Shown here in pieces: positions 21,819 to 30,211 of a stretch of DNA of 38,886 bases. The notes beneath the pieces are model-generated. The model ran no database searches. It worked only from the letters and a program-made list of their open reading frames with translations, and was not told the origin of the DNA. The stretch's first letter is position 1, and the number at the start of each line of letters is the position of its first letter. Origin of the DNA: Chloroflexota bacterium (lineage in GTDB: Bacteria; Chloroflexota; Anaerolineae; J102); assembly GCA_024224665.1 (NCBI GenBank), contig JAAENG010000340.1, positions 1-38,886 on the forward strand. The letters are read 5' to 3'. Both the position numbers and the translations under genes were made by a program.

Positions 21819-22931
21819 CTACTGAAGCAAATGAGGCCGAAGAAGAACATCAACAGCCTGAGTCACGGCCTGCATTTTCTGCTGGCGTCTGGAGGCGACG
21901 GCTGTCAAACCCTCGGCGAGATAGCGCATGTCCGGTTCCGGGTTCGCAGCCTCCAGCGTTTGCCGCCAGTCGTCGGGAATGGCGTCGCGCCCGTGCATGG
22001 CCCCGGCGATCGCCCCGGCCACGCTGGCGTAGCTGTCGTTATCCCGGCCATAATTCACGCAGCCGATAATGGTCTGCGCCAGATCGCCATCGGCGGCCAC
22101 GAGCATGCCCAGAGCCACAGCCAGGGTTTGCGCGGCCTCAGAACCGAGCGGGCTGACTTGTAGTTGCTCGTAGAAAGCTTGTCGTACGGCAAACACATCT
22201 CGATGCCTAGAAGCAATGCTGACGGCGGTATCGACCAGGCGCTCGTTGAGTTGGAACACGTGCTCGTACCAGCCCCACTGCCGGCTGAGTTCGCCCTCGC
22301 GACGATGCTTCCCGCAAGTGGCCAAAGCCTCGTCGATGATGGAGGTGGCCGTGGCATCGGGCTGCATGGCGGCGGCGACGGCGGTAGCGGCGATGGCAGA
22401 GGAGTAACGGGCGTAGCCCATGCTGATAAAATCCAAATCAAACGAAAGATTGAAGGCTGTCTCAGGATCGCAAGGGCAGATGAGGCCGAGGGCCGAGTTG
22501 GCCATGATAAAGCCGTTCGTTGGCTGCCCGCCCCAGATCAGCTTGCCGTTGCCGTGTATCCCAGCCAGGGCATATTCTTCCAGGAATCCTCGTTCCAGGT
22601 CGTCTTCTGCAGCATAGTAGGCGTCGGATAGCGTCTTCACGAAGTCGCCGCGGGTGGGGAGAGAATCATGGTCGAGGATAGTACGGCAGAGGAGGTGTTT
22701 GAGGCGGGTGTCGTCTGTGTAGCTGCCGGGGGCCAGATCAAAGTGTGAGTGAAAGTCAGGGGGCTGGTCGTAGGGTAGCAAAGTATCAACCACGCCATGC
22801 GTCTCGGCGATACGCTGCCAGTGCCATCCCTCGACCGGACCGCCCATAGCATCGCCAATAGCGCCTGCCAGCATAGAGGCGAAGATCTTGTCGAAGAGTA
22901 CGGTCTCACTCAGTTGATGTTCGCCGGGCAT
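21819..22931 (-). CDS. ADP-ribosylglycohydrolase-fold protein
   Basis: 370 residues from ATG 22931. A TTG at 22937 would add two residues and overlap the ABC ATPase stop (TTGA). The DraG/ARH fold is shown by 'MLAGAIGDAMGGPVEGW' near the N-terminus, the metal site 'YTDDTRL' at about residue 72, and the C-terminal 'NYGRDNDSYASVAGAIAGAMHG'. That last segment corresponds to the family's G-G-D-t-D-t-x-A metal-binding helix. Classical members remove ADP-ribose from proteins or cleave related alpha-glycosidic ribose bonds. Members placed in sugar clusters probably act on small glycosides. Its neighbours are the importer and the nucleoside-hydrolase-like gene, so I infer it cleaves an imported N- or O-riboside-like compound. 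Confidence 0.87.
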   Translation of the reverse strand: MPGEHQLSETVLFDKIFASMLAGAIGDAMGGPVEGWHWQRIAETHGVVDTLLPYDQPPDFHSHFDLAPGSYTDDTRLKHLLCRTILDHDSLPTRGDFVKTLSDAYYAAEDDLERGFLEEYALAGIHGNGKLIWGGQPTNGFIMANSALGLICPCDPETAFNLSFDLDFISMGYARYSSAIAATAVAAAMQPDATATSIIDEALATCGKHRREGELSRQWGWYEHVFQLNERLVDTAVSIASRHRDVFAVRQAFYEQLQVSPLGSEAAQTLAVALGMLVAADGDLAQTIIGCVNYGRDNDSYASVAGAIAGAMHGRDAIPDDWRQTLEAANPEPDMRYLAEGLTAVASRRQQKMQAVTQAVDVLLRPHLLQ

Positions 22932-22933
22932 GT

Positions 22934-23986
22934 TCAAGCCTCTTCCGGTTCTACCAGCCAGATGTGGTGGCGTGGGAAGCCCAGTTGCACGGTTTCTCCG
23001 TCGTGGAACTGCTGCACACTGGCGGCGTCGGTGACGACCTCTAACAGCTGATCTCCCGCTTCCACCTTGAAGCGTGCGTGGGTGCCGACATAGACATGGC
23101 CGCGAATGCGCGCCTGGATGCTGTTTTTCCCGGACTCGCCCAAGCGAAGGTTTTCTGGTCGGATGGTGATCACGGCCGGGCCATCGGCGAAATGGTCGGG
23201 ATTCACGTCGAATAGGCCGAGGGCGGTCTCCACCACAGCGCCCCTCTTCTCGCCCGCCACGAAATTGACACCGCCAAAGAAACGGGCGGTGCGCACGTTG
23301 ACAGGTCGCTCGTAAAAGGCATTGGGCTGATCGAACTGTGTGAGTTTGCCTTCGAACATAAGGGCGATTGTGTCAGCCAGAACCACGGCCTCCTCCTGAT
23401 CGTGGGTGACAAAGACCGTGGTGATGGCAAGCTGGCGCTGAATGCTGAGGATCAGTTCGCGCATCTCATCCCGCAGATGGGCGTCAAGATTTGAGAGCGG
23501 TTCGTCGAGCAGCAAGACCTCCGGCTCGATCACCAGCGCCCGCGCCAACGCCACCCGCTGTTGCTGCCCGCCCGATAGCTGTTTCGGCCTTCTGTCCTGC
23601 ATCCCGGGTAGTTTGACTAGCTCGAGGATATCGGCCACTTTCTTGTCGGTGATGAGCTTGTCCACATGCCGCATACGTAAGCCGAAACCGACGTTTTCGC
23701 CGACCGACATGTACGGAAACAGCAGATAATTCTGAAAGACCATGGCCGCGCCCCGTTTCTCAGGCGGAATGCGCATCACCGAGCGCTCATCAAAGCGGAT
23801 GTCGCCGGAGGTGGGGTGCAGCAACCCGGCGATCATTTTGAGGGTGGTGGTTTTGCCACAGCCGGAGGGGCCAAGCAGGGCGGTGATCTGGCCGGAAGTG
23901 ATGGTCAGATCCAGATCTTGGACGGCGTGAACGGTATCTCTGCCCTGGAAAATCTTGTTGAGGCCTTGCAGGGTGACTTCCGTCAT
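22934..23986 (-). CDS. ABC importer ATP-binding protein (MalK/PotA-type, with TOBE domain)
   Basis: 350 residues, energising subunit at the inner face of the membrane. Walker A is 'GPSGCGKTTT' (39-48), Q-loop 'VFQNYLLFPYMSV', signature 'LSGGQQQR' (137-144), Walker B 'VLLLDEPLSNLD' with Asp161-Glu162, and the switch His is in 'TVFVTHDQEEA'. About residues 275-345 form a TOBE-like regulatory domain ('ITIRPENLRLGE', 'HVYVGTHARFKVE'). That is normal for CUT1/spermidine/iron-type importers and absent from most short ATPases. It overlaps the permease gene by 4 bases (ATGA), and the next gene follows directly. It works with the two permeases and the lipoprotein encoded upstream. Confidence 0.93.
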   Translation of the reverse strand: MTEVTLQGLNKIFQGRDTVHAVQDLDLTITSGQITALLGPSGCGKTTTLKMIAGLLHPTSGDIRFDERSVMRIPPEKRGAAMVFQNYLLFPYMSVGENVGFGLRMRHVDKLITDKKVADILELVKLPGMQDRRPKQLSGGQQQRVALARALVIEPEVLLLDEPLSNLDAHLRDEMRELILSIQRQLAITTVFVTHDQEEAVVLADTIALMFEGKLTQFDQPNAFYERPVNVRTARFFGGVNFVAGEKRGAVVETALGLFDVNPDHFADGPAVITIRPENLRLGESGKNSIQARIRGHVYVGTHARFKVEAGDQLLEVVTDAASVQQFHDGETVQLGFPRHHIWLVEPEEA

Positions 23987-24864
23987 GCTCCAAATCCTCC
24001 CAAGGCGGCGCTTTCGCCTGTAAGGTATTTCGAGGTGATAATGATGATGAGAATCGAGGGGGCCAGGAAAACGAGGCTCAGCGCCGCCGTCACCGGGTTA
24101 TCGTTAGCATTGGCGAAATTGACCAACAACAGGGGCACGGTAATCACACGTCCGCCGCTGATCAAAAGGGTGACGATGTACTGACCCCAGGATATGATAA
24201 AGGCAAACATCGCCGCCACAAGCACGCCGGGGAGAATCGTGGGAAATGTGACGTGGATAAATGTGCGGATGGCGTTCGCCCCCAGTGTACGCGCCTGTTC
24301 CTCAAATTCGGGATTGTAGTTCGAAAAGACGCTGGCCATCACCAGGACGACGTATGGCGTTGTGCCGATCAAGTGGGCCAGTGTGACGCCGCTTAGTTTG
24401 CCCGCCAGTCCCAGGCGGATGAAGGCGACGTGGATGCCCATAACCACGGCCAGACCGGGAACGATGACCGGGGCCAGGATAAGAAATTGGACGATGCGTT
24501 TACCCCGGAATTTGTGCAGTCCCAGGGCTCGACCGGCGGGGATGCCGACAGCCAATGACAGAATTGTGGCGATGATGGCGATGATGCCGCCCTGGAGCGC
24601 CGCTTCACCGGCCTTGGAAGCAGGCGAGGCCACATACGACCAGGCTCGCAGGCTCAGTTCTTCGGGCAGCAGATCCGGATAAAACCAACGCCCGCTGAAT
24701 GACCATAACACGATGGGGATGATGGGCAGTAAAATGGTGACGATGATGAGGATCATGGCGCCGTAACTGAGCCCACGCCACACACGTTCCCGTCCTGCCG
24801 GTTCGTTCGAATCCACAAGGACGGGCTGCTCTTTTGCTTCAGATCGTTCAAATCTCCGTAACAT
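23983..24864 (-). CDS. ABC importer permease, second subunit (PotC-like)
   Basis: 293 residues with about six membrane helices (the first near residues 31-55, 'AMILIIVTILLPIIPIVLWSF'). The cytoplasmic EAA loop reads 'EEQARTLGANAIRTFIHVTFP', which contacts the ATPase. A soluble basic N-terminus of about 30 residues precedes helix 1. Ribosome site GAGGAGG lies just upstream of ATG 24864. The gap to the first permease gene is 12 bases and the overlap with the ATPase gene is 4 bases, so the three are co-transcribed. The permease is of the binding-protein-dependent inner-membrane family shared by spermidine, iron and some carbohydrate or thiamine-like importers; the substrate is not visible in it. 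Confidence 0.92.
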   Translation of the reverse strand: MLRRFERSEAKEQPVLVDSNEPAGRERVWRGLSYGAMILIIVTILLPIIPIVLWSFSGRWFYPDLLPEELSLRAWSYVASPASKAGEAALQGGIIAIIATILSLAVGIPAGRALGLHKFRGKRIVQFLILAPVIVPGLAVVMGIHVAFIRLGLAGKLSGVTLAHLIGTTPYVVLVMASVFSNYNPEFEEQARTLGANAIRTFIHVTFPTILPGVLVAAMFAFIISWGQYIVTLLISGGRVITVPLLLVNFANANDNPVTAALSLVFLAPSILIIIITSKYLTGESAALGGFGA

Positions 24865-24876
24865 GATTCATCCTCC

Positions 24877-25749
24877 TCAGTCCGATCGCACGTAGGTCTC
24901 TGTCAGTTTCATGTACACCAAGATCAAGATCGTGATCAGTGCGGCGATGATCATGCTGGTGGCCATGGCCTCGCGCCGGAAACCCAGATCGACGTTGTGG
25001 TAGTATTCGAAGCTGAGCACAGGCAATGCTCGCGGATAACGCTGACCCAGCAAAAATGGTATCTCGAAGGCGCCAAAAGCAAAGGCGAATACGAGGATGG
25101 AGGCGCGCAGGATGCCGGGCATGATCAGGGGCATGATCACGAAACGGAAGCGCTGCCAGGCGTTGGCGCCCAACGAGCGGGCCGCGTCCTCGTAATCATC
25201 GCCAATGGATTGCAGCACCGCCAGCAGGATCACGCCCGTAAAAAAGGTCATTTTCCAAAGATATTCGAGAATGATGCCGATGGCATATTTGTCGTGAACC
25301 AGCGCCGGAAATTCGGACTGTACAGACGTAAGGCCTATCGCCTGCGTCAAGCGAGAGATCAGGCCGCTCTGGGAAAAGAGAAAGATAACGCCAATAGCGC
25401 CGACGATGTGCGGCACAGCCACATTCAACTGAAAAATAAATGTGGTGATACGCTTCCCTCTGAGATTTTGCCGCAACACCAGGGCGAAGATAACGGCCAG
25501 GATCGTAGAAAAAATGGTGGCGGCAAAACCAATCCAAGCGGTGAGCAGCAGGGATCGCAGAAAATCCTCGTCCGTGAAAATGTTGATATAGGCGTCAAAA
25601 GTGATGTCGGTTTTGCCGATGATGGGCATGTAGCCCAGCGATTGCATGAAGCCCATGATCAGCCCGCCCATAAACAAAACGAACACAACCGACATGGCAG
25701 GCAGCAAGAGGAGGGGGACTTGCATCCGTTCTTTTAAGTTCGCGAGCAT
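24877..25749 (-). CDS. ABC importer permease, first subunit (PotB-like)
   Basis: 290 residues with about six membrane helices, starting at 'VPLLLLPAMSVVFVLFMGGLIMG'. The EAA loop is 'YEDAARSLGANAWQRFRFVIM' followed by PLIMPG. It forms the channel with the second permease. Its ATG (25749) lies 82 bases after the lipoprotein gene stop, and a hairpin-forming inverted repeat occupies that gap. In the E. coli YnjBCD system, which the receptor resembles, the permease is one fused double-length protein. Here it is two separate genes. Substrate unknown. Confidence 0.92.
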   Translation of the reverse strand: MLANLKERMQVPLLLLPAMSVVFVLFMGGLIMGFMQSLGYMPIIGKTDITFDAYINIFTDEDFLRSLLLTAWIGFAATIFSTILAVIFALVLRQNLRGKRITTFIFQLNVAVPHIVGAIGVIFLFSQSGLISRLTQAIGLTSVQSEFPALVHDKYAIGIILEYLWKMTFFTGVILLAVLQSIGDDYEDAARSLGANAWQRFRFVIMPLIMPGILRASILVFAFAFGAFEIPFLLGQRYPRALPVLSFEYYHNVDLGFRREAMATSMIIAALITILILVYMKLTETYVRSD

Positions 25750-25773
25750 TGTTTATCTCATCTGTTGGGTGCA

Positions 25774-25820
25774 ACCGAGACCTGCGGGACAGATAAGCTC
25801 CCGTCCCACAGGTTCGGGTT
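25774..25820. repeat. Inverted repeat between receptor and permease genes (possible mRNA stabiliser or attenuator)
   Basis: ACCTGCGGGAC (25780-25790) pairs with GTCCCACAGGT (25803-25813), an 11-bp stem with one mismatch and a 12-base loop. Flanking AACC-GAG and TTCGGGTT extend it with a bulge. It sits 12 bases after the lipoprotein receptor stop and 24 bases before the permease start in the direction of transcription. Hairpins in this place often leave the receptor mRNA more abundant than that of the permeases. No T-run follows. Confidence 0.6.
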
Positions 25821-25831
25821 GAGGATGCGGT

Positions 25832-27151
25832 CTACTTCTTGAGGACGTTCTCGATCCAGCCTTGTTCGAGAGCCGTCAACCAGTCGGACTGCAACTCCGG
25901 CGCTTTGTTCGCTGACAGAACGGCGGGAGCCAGAACAGCGGGACCTCGCTCAACAGCGGCAAGGCGATCCAGGGCCTCTTGCGGCAGGATTGAGACATTG
26001 AGCGGGGCGATCCAGTTGTGGTTTTCGATCCGATCAAGCTGTGCATCCAGCCCAGCGAGGAAGTTGGCGGTGACGATGGCCGCAGGCAGATTGGCGGCGT
26101 TGTAGGCGGTTGCGATGTAGTTGGTGTTGGCGATGGTGCCATCAGAGACCACAAAGGTGCGCACGGTTTCGGGATAGGTCCCGTTATCGATGCGGTTCTG
26201 AGCATCGCCGGGGCCATAGGTCATGCGGAATTGCACTTCGCCATTGGCAAAGAGGTCGATGTGCGCCTGCTGGGTATCGGGATAGGTCTGGCCCTCCCGC
26301 CACAGATAAGGATCGATCTCGTTGAATAGGTCCCAGCAGGCAGGCGTGAGTTCGTCGAATTTGGCTTGATCGAATTCACCGAGGAACTCTTCATAGCCAC
26401 CGGCGGCGTAGTAGCACATCATCCGCACCCAGACGCTGCCCGTGAAGTCGGGCGGGGCCGGGTAAGTGAACAGGCCTGGATTGTCCTTGATCCACTGCAT
26501 CAGGGCGGCCATATCCGTGGGCGGCTCATCGATCACGGCGGAATCATACTGGAGGACGACCTGAGCGCCGCCCCAGGGGATTTCGTAGCCGTCAACCGGG
26601 AAGCCGAAATCGAAGGCAACGCTGGCGTCATTCCAGTCATAGAACGCCCCCGAAGGCACGGCTTCGGACCAGGGACCGTAGAGCAGATCGGCGCCTTTCA
26701 TGGTGCGGAAGTTCTCGCCGTTGATCCACATGATGTCCACAGCGCCGGCGTCATCGACACCGGCTTCTTTTTCGCCAAGCGTCTGGTTGATGAACTCGGT
26801 GGGGCCGGCCACGGGCACTTGTTTCATAGTGATGTTGTACTGCTCTTTGAGCTGATCGGCCAGCCAGCCATTCACCCAGGCATTGATGGTATCGGAGCCG
26901 CCCCACATCCACCAGTTGACATCCTGTCCGTCGGCAGCGGCGACGATGTCATCCCATGACATGCCCTCCAATCTGCCGGTTAAACCAAGCGAATCCGCGG
27001 GTTCGGCCGCGGGTTCTTCAACTGCTGGCTCCTCTGCGGCGGGTTCCTCGGCCACCGGTGCTGCTGGCGGCGCCGCTGGCGCTACACATGCTGCCAATAA
27101 CATAGTCAGTACTAAAACCAATCCAAAAAACAGATAGATTTTACGATTCAT
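25832..27151 (-). CDS. ABC importer solute-binding lipoprotein (YnjB-like)
   Basis: 439 residues. Signal peptide with lipobox LLAAC, Cys22 ('FGLVLVLTMLLAAC'), then a flexible linker of Ala/Pro/Glu repeats (about 24-54), so the receptor is tethered to the outer face of the cell membrane. The mature part has 'VNWWMWGGSDTINAWVNGWL', 'VDIMWINGENFRTMKGADLL', 'GPWSEAVP' and 'IPWGGAQVVLQYDSA'. These recall the E. coli YnjB (COG4134) receptor rather than typical family-1 sugar receptors. Strong ribosome site (AGGAGG) before ATG 27151. The gene follows the isomerase gene by 105 bases and precedes the permeases. YnjBCD itself has no firmly known substrate, so the ligand remains open. Confidence 0.9.
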   Translation of the reverse strand: MNRKIYLFFGLVLVLTMLLAACVAPAAPPAAPVAEEPAAEEPAVEEPAAEPADSLGLTGRLEGMSWDDIVAAADGQDVNWWMWGGSDTINAWVNGWLADQLKEQYNITMKQVPVAGPTEFINQTLGEKEAGVDDAGAVDIMWINGENFRTMKGADLLYGPWSEAVPSGAFYDWNDASVAFDFGFPVDGYEIPWGGAQVVLQYDSAVIDEPPTDMAALMQWIKDNPGLFTYPAPPDFTGSVWVRMMCYYAAGGYEEFLGEFDQAKFDELTPACWDLFNEIDPYLWREGQTYPDTQQAHIDLFANGEVQFRMTYGPGDAQNRIDNGTYPETVRTFVVSDGTIANTNYIATAYNAANLPAAIVTANFLAGLDAQLDRIENHNWIAPLNVSILPQEALDRLAAVERGPAVLAPAVLSANKAPELQSDWLTALEQGWIENVLKK

Positions 27152-27256
27152 CAGTTTGCCTCCTGATTTAGCAAGTGTGAGTGGAAAACGGAACGATAGT
27201 GAGAGATTGGGAATTCAGACATTGGGCATACTCCTCCTCCTTACGCTGTGGTTGTG

Positions 27257-28693
27257 TCAGGCGATTGCTATGGGGTTGATCAGGTGATCTCGATATGAAA
27301 TCTTGGGCAGCACATGGATATTGGTCCATGCAGCCAGTTCGGCGAAGACATCCGTCCAGTCGCCTCGCGCCAGCGGATAATGATGTTCAAGACCATAAAA
27401 AGCGATGGTCTCGAACAAGTCGGCATTGGATAACGGCTGGTCCTTCATGCGCAGATTGGCCAGCCAGCCGCGGCTGCCGGCATAGCCACGGGTCGGGCCT
27501 TCGACCACATCGGCGGACATCAGCAACAGTGTGTCTGCCGCCTGGGAAAAACGGGCCACCGTCACCGGGCCGGGTGCAAAAACCAGGTCGGATGAAGCCC
27601 CATGTTTGGGCGCCTCGGGTGGGTTGGCCCGGTCCAGCGTCACATGAAAGACAATCGATTGGCCCTGCTCATCGGCCCAACTGGCCGGCGACGGCCCGCA
27701 GTGCCACATCTGGATCAGTTCCGGTTCGTCGGCCAGCGCCACCAGATCCATCAGCGTCACCGGCTGGCGGCTGACAAAATAGGATGCCAACATGCTGATG
27801 GCGCCGAGAACATCGCCTTCGCAGGATGCGGGTAGGCCAGTTTCGTTGAGCCAACTGATAGCGACGCAGGGGGCAACGCCGCCCAACTCGCTCTGAAATT
27901 CCGGCCAGCAGCGCACGCCCAGCGAGCTGTACCCGCCCTCTGTGGCTAACTCCCGCAATGCCAGATAGATCCGGGCAGTCTGCTCCATCCACTTGTCCGA
28001 TACCTGCACATCTGTGGCCCGACCTGTGATCGCTTGTACGACCTCCGCCACTTCCCTCTCTCCGTAGTGACCCACCCGAGCAAAGACCTCGCCCATCGCC
28101 TGCTGCTCGATCTGCACGCCCAGGCGCTCGGCGATAGCTTCGGCGTCATAATCCAGGTTCAGAAACGTTGGCGCCGCCCCGCCGATCAGGCCAACTTTCG
28201 TTTGGCTCAGATTCTTCAAGGCGCTCAAAGCCCGCACGGTGATGGCCAGTCGTCGCCGGAACTGTGGCGAAGGGGCATGGCCGTAGAGCCACTTGTACGG
28301 CAGGTTCCGCTCCTTCAGATGCAGGCGAATGATGGAGGCAAATAGATTGAAACCGGTGAGCGAGTTAAGGGGGATATCGCCCTCGAACGAAGGCTCAGGT
28401 AGGAACCACAGCCCCAGGCGGGCGTCAACATCCGCCAGCGGCAGCACTACATCGCCCAGGGCAAAGGAACTGGCCTGGATGAGTAGGAAATCGACGCCCT
28501 CGGCGCTCATGTGACGGGCGGCGACCTCAGCTTCTTCACGCGACTGCACACCCTTTTCGAGTGCAATCAGTTCAAAATCAAATTCAGCGGCCAGCGTCTT
28601 CAACTCGATCCTCGAGCGCTCGATCACGCCCAATTTGACGGCATCGAAATTGGGAAAGTAGGCGCTGACTAAACCGATCTTGAGTCGTTTCAT
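27257..28693 (-). CDS. L-fucose/L-arabinose-isomerase-family protein
   Basis: 478 residues from ATG 28693 ('MKRLKIGLVSAYFPNFDAVK'). A TTG at 28717 is in frame but belongs to the upstream gene's end. The N-terminal Rossmann-like domain carries 'FDFELIALEKGVQSREEAE' and 'GVDFLLIQASSFALGD'. The central part has 'YKWLYGHAPSPQFRRRLAI', 'KVGLIGGAAPTFLNLDYD' and 'VRCWPEFQSELGGVAPCVAI', the family pattern seen in fucose isomerase C-terminal-type proteins. Such enzymes convert free aldoses to ketoses with Mn2+. Classical FucI is about 590 residues and AraA about 500, so this is a shorter relative whose exact sugar is unknown. Its first 21 bases plus flank recur upstream of the ATPase gene, suggesting the ATPase gene was inserted at its start. 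Confidence 0.82.
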   Translation of the reverse strand: MKRLKIGLVSAYFPNFDAVKLGVIERSRIELKTLAAEFDFELIALEKGVQSREEAEVAARHMSAEGVDFLLIQASSFALGDVVLPLADVDARLGLWFLPEPSFEGDIPLNSLTGFNLFASIIRLHLKERNLPYKWLYGHAPSPQFRRRLAITVRALSALKNLSQTKVGLIGGAAPTFLNLDYDAEAIAERLGVQIEQQAMGEVFARVGHYGEREVAEVVQAITGRATDVQVSDKWMEQTARIYLALRELATEGGYSSLGVRCWPEFQSELGGVAPCVAISWLNETGLPASCEGDVLGAISMLASYFVSRQPVTLMDLVALADEPELIQMWHCGPSPASWADEQGQSIVFHVTLDRANPPEAPKHGASSDLVFAPGPVTVARFSQAADTLLLMSADVVEGPTRGYAGSRGWLANLRMKDQPLSNADLFETIAFYGLEHHYPLARGDWTDVFAELAAWTNIHVLPKISYRDHLINPIAIA

Positions 28694-28694
28694 G
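28674..28694. repeat. 21-bp direct repeat, copy 1 (isomerase start)
   Basis: This copy covers the start codon and first six codons of the isomerase-like gene (in + orientation CCGATCTTGAGTCGTTTCAT plus G). It is identical over all 21 bases to 30212-30232. Flanking bases differ on both sides. Confidence 0.92.
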
Positions 28695-28713
28695 CTGTTC
28701 ACATCACTGCCAG

Positions 28714-30117
28714 TCAAAGGTCCACCACCGAAGCCAGATCAACCAGTAAAACGTTGGCGTCGGCAGCCCGTTTCTGCAGACCTGCGGTGAAACCACTACG
28801 ACTGAAAAGGGTATAGTGCACGGCCCAGTTTGGATCTGGGACAACCCGAGTTGCTTTGGCGTTCAGAGCCTCCAGGTTCTCGACGCTCATGGGGCGTGAA
28901 GTCCACTTGGCCTCGCCCAAGAGGATCGCCTGGTCCCGCTCGTTGATTGCTACGACGTCCACTTCGGCTTGCCGGTCCCACCAGCGGCCTACACGGCGGG
29001 GGACAAAGGGGAGTTGGTCAGCATCACCCTTGGCTATCACCCAGGCTCGACATAGGTCTTCGAATGCCGTCTGTCCCACGAAGGCGGGCAAGTTGCGTTC
29101 GATCTCCTCCAGAACGAGGCCGGTTCGGCCCTGCTCGATCAGTTCCAGGTTGGTAGCCAGGAAGCGGAAATAAAAGCGCAGGTAGGGATCGGCGATGATA
29201 TAGCGCCCACGACGGCTGGTCTCGGGTTGGGCTTCGGTTACGGGAACCTGTCGATCCACCAGGCGGAGCGAGCGTAATGTGTTGAGATAGCTCGACACCT
29301 GCCCATCGATGCCTGCGGCTTGACCAATAGCTGTAGGAGTGCGTTTCCCGCTGGCGATGGCCATGAGTATGGCCGCGTAGTTCCGGGGCTTGCTAAGTTC
29401 GTCACCGAGCAGGTACGGGGGATCGAAGAGAAACAAACTGGTTGAACTCAGCATGCGCTCTACGTTGCCCATCACCGGAATCTGATCGTCCCACAGTTCC
29501 AGGTAACTAGGAATGCCGCCCAGGATGGCGTAGGTCTCCACCTGTTGCACGGCGCTATAGCGGTGGAGTAACTGACGCACTGCTGGGAACTTGAGCGGAT
29601 TCAGCAACAGACGCCCCGTGGCCCGACCATAGAGGGGGGCCTGGTAGCTACCGATCTCTCGCTCCATCATGCCCACGTGACTGCCGGCAAGTGCCAGGAA
29701 GATTTGAGTGTTCTTGAGGTAGTGGTCCCAAACGTTTTGCAGGATCGAGGAGAGTGCGGATTCGGCGTCGGCGGCATAAGGATACTCATCAAGGATGATT
29801 AGTAGCCGTTGGTCGCGAGCGATTGAGGCAGTCTGTCGCAGGGCTGTCTCCCAGTCGCCGTAAGTGAAATCGGGGCCGGCTGGTGTCTCAGGATAAGCCC
29901 AGTTATGCACGGCACGGGAGAAGCTGCGCAGCAAAGCATCCGAGGATAGTCGGCTGGCCACCCAGTAGAGATATGGACGATCTCTGGCAAAATGCAGGAG
30001 AAGGGTGGTTTTACCCGTACGCCGGCGGCCGTAAACGGCCAGGAATTGAGCGCCTCGTCTGGCCCACATTTCTTCCAGCGCCGCCAGTTCCTCTTCACGG
30101 TTAATAAAACGATTCAC
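28714..30117 (-). CDS. ATPase_2 (archaeal-type) P-loop ATPase with DUF234 nuclease-like C-terminus
   Basis: 467 residues from GTG 30117, chosen because AAGGGG sits 6-8 bases upstream and the product starts 'MNRFINREEELAALEEMW', typical of the family. A TTG at 30132 is the alternative. Walker A is 'YGRRRTGKTTLL' (29-40). Walker B is 'LLIILDEYPY' with Asp110-Glu111. The family words 'LAGSHVGMMEREIGSYQAPL' and 'YGRATGRLLLNPLKF' follow. A winged-helix-like segment ('TPTAIGQAAGIDGQVSSYLN') precedes the C-terminal DUF234 region, which contains a PD-(D/E)XK-like core: Glu385/Asp387 and, 15 residues later, Glu402-x-Lys404 in 'LGEAKW'. The role of this family is not established. It does not fit the sugar pathway, and the gene is bounded by 21-bp direct repeats, so it looks like an inserted module. 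Confidence 0.88.
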   Translation of the reverse strand: MNRFINREEELAALEEMWARRGAQFLAVYGRRRTGKTTLLLHFARDRPYLYWVASRLSSDALLRSFSRAVHNWAYPETPAGPDFTYGDWETALRQTASIARDQRLLIILDEYPYAADAESALSSILQNVWDHYLKNTQIFLALAGSHVGMMEREIGSYQAPLYGRATGRLLLNPLKFPAVRQLLHRYSAVQQVETYAILGGIPSYLELWDDQIPVMGNVERMLSSTSLFLFDPPYLLGDELSKPRNYAAILMAIASGKRTPTAIGQAAGIDGQVSSYLNTLRSLRLVDRQVPVTEAQPETSRRGRYIIADPYLRFYFRFLATNLELIEQGRTGLVLEEIERNLPAFVGQTAFEDLCRAWVIAKGDADQLPFVPRRVGRWWDRQAEVDVVAINERDQAILLGEAKWTSRPMSVENLEALNAKATRVVPDPNWAVHYTLFSRSGFTAGLQKRAADANVLLVDLASVVDL

Positions 30118-30211
30118 GATTATCCCCTTCAAATACAGGTAGCATAAGCATGATTATCATAATGTGGCTTATGTTACTGTACTTGATATGAATCGCCATG
30201 TCAAAATGTTG
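30118..30211. other. AT-rich leader of the inserted ATPase gene
   Basis: In contrast to the GC-richer cluster around it, this 94-base stretch is AT-rich. It carries several short inverted words (for example TAAGCATGATTATCATAATG and GCTTATG/CATAAGC). It lies between repeat copy 2 and the ATPase start. In the direction of transcription it opens with the duplicated isomerase start (ATG 30231) and a 20-codon frame (MKRLKIG... ending TAA near 30170). It may hold the module's own promoter. Confidence 0.45.

Noticed and set aside
24997-25737. Long + strand open frame (246 codons) opposite a permease gene
   Set aside because: Its residues are highly charged (Q, H, G, D rich) with no domain, while the - strand gives a clear permease with an EAA loop.
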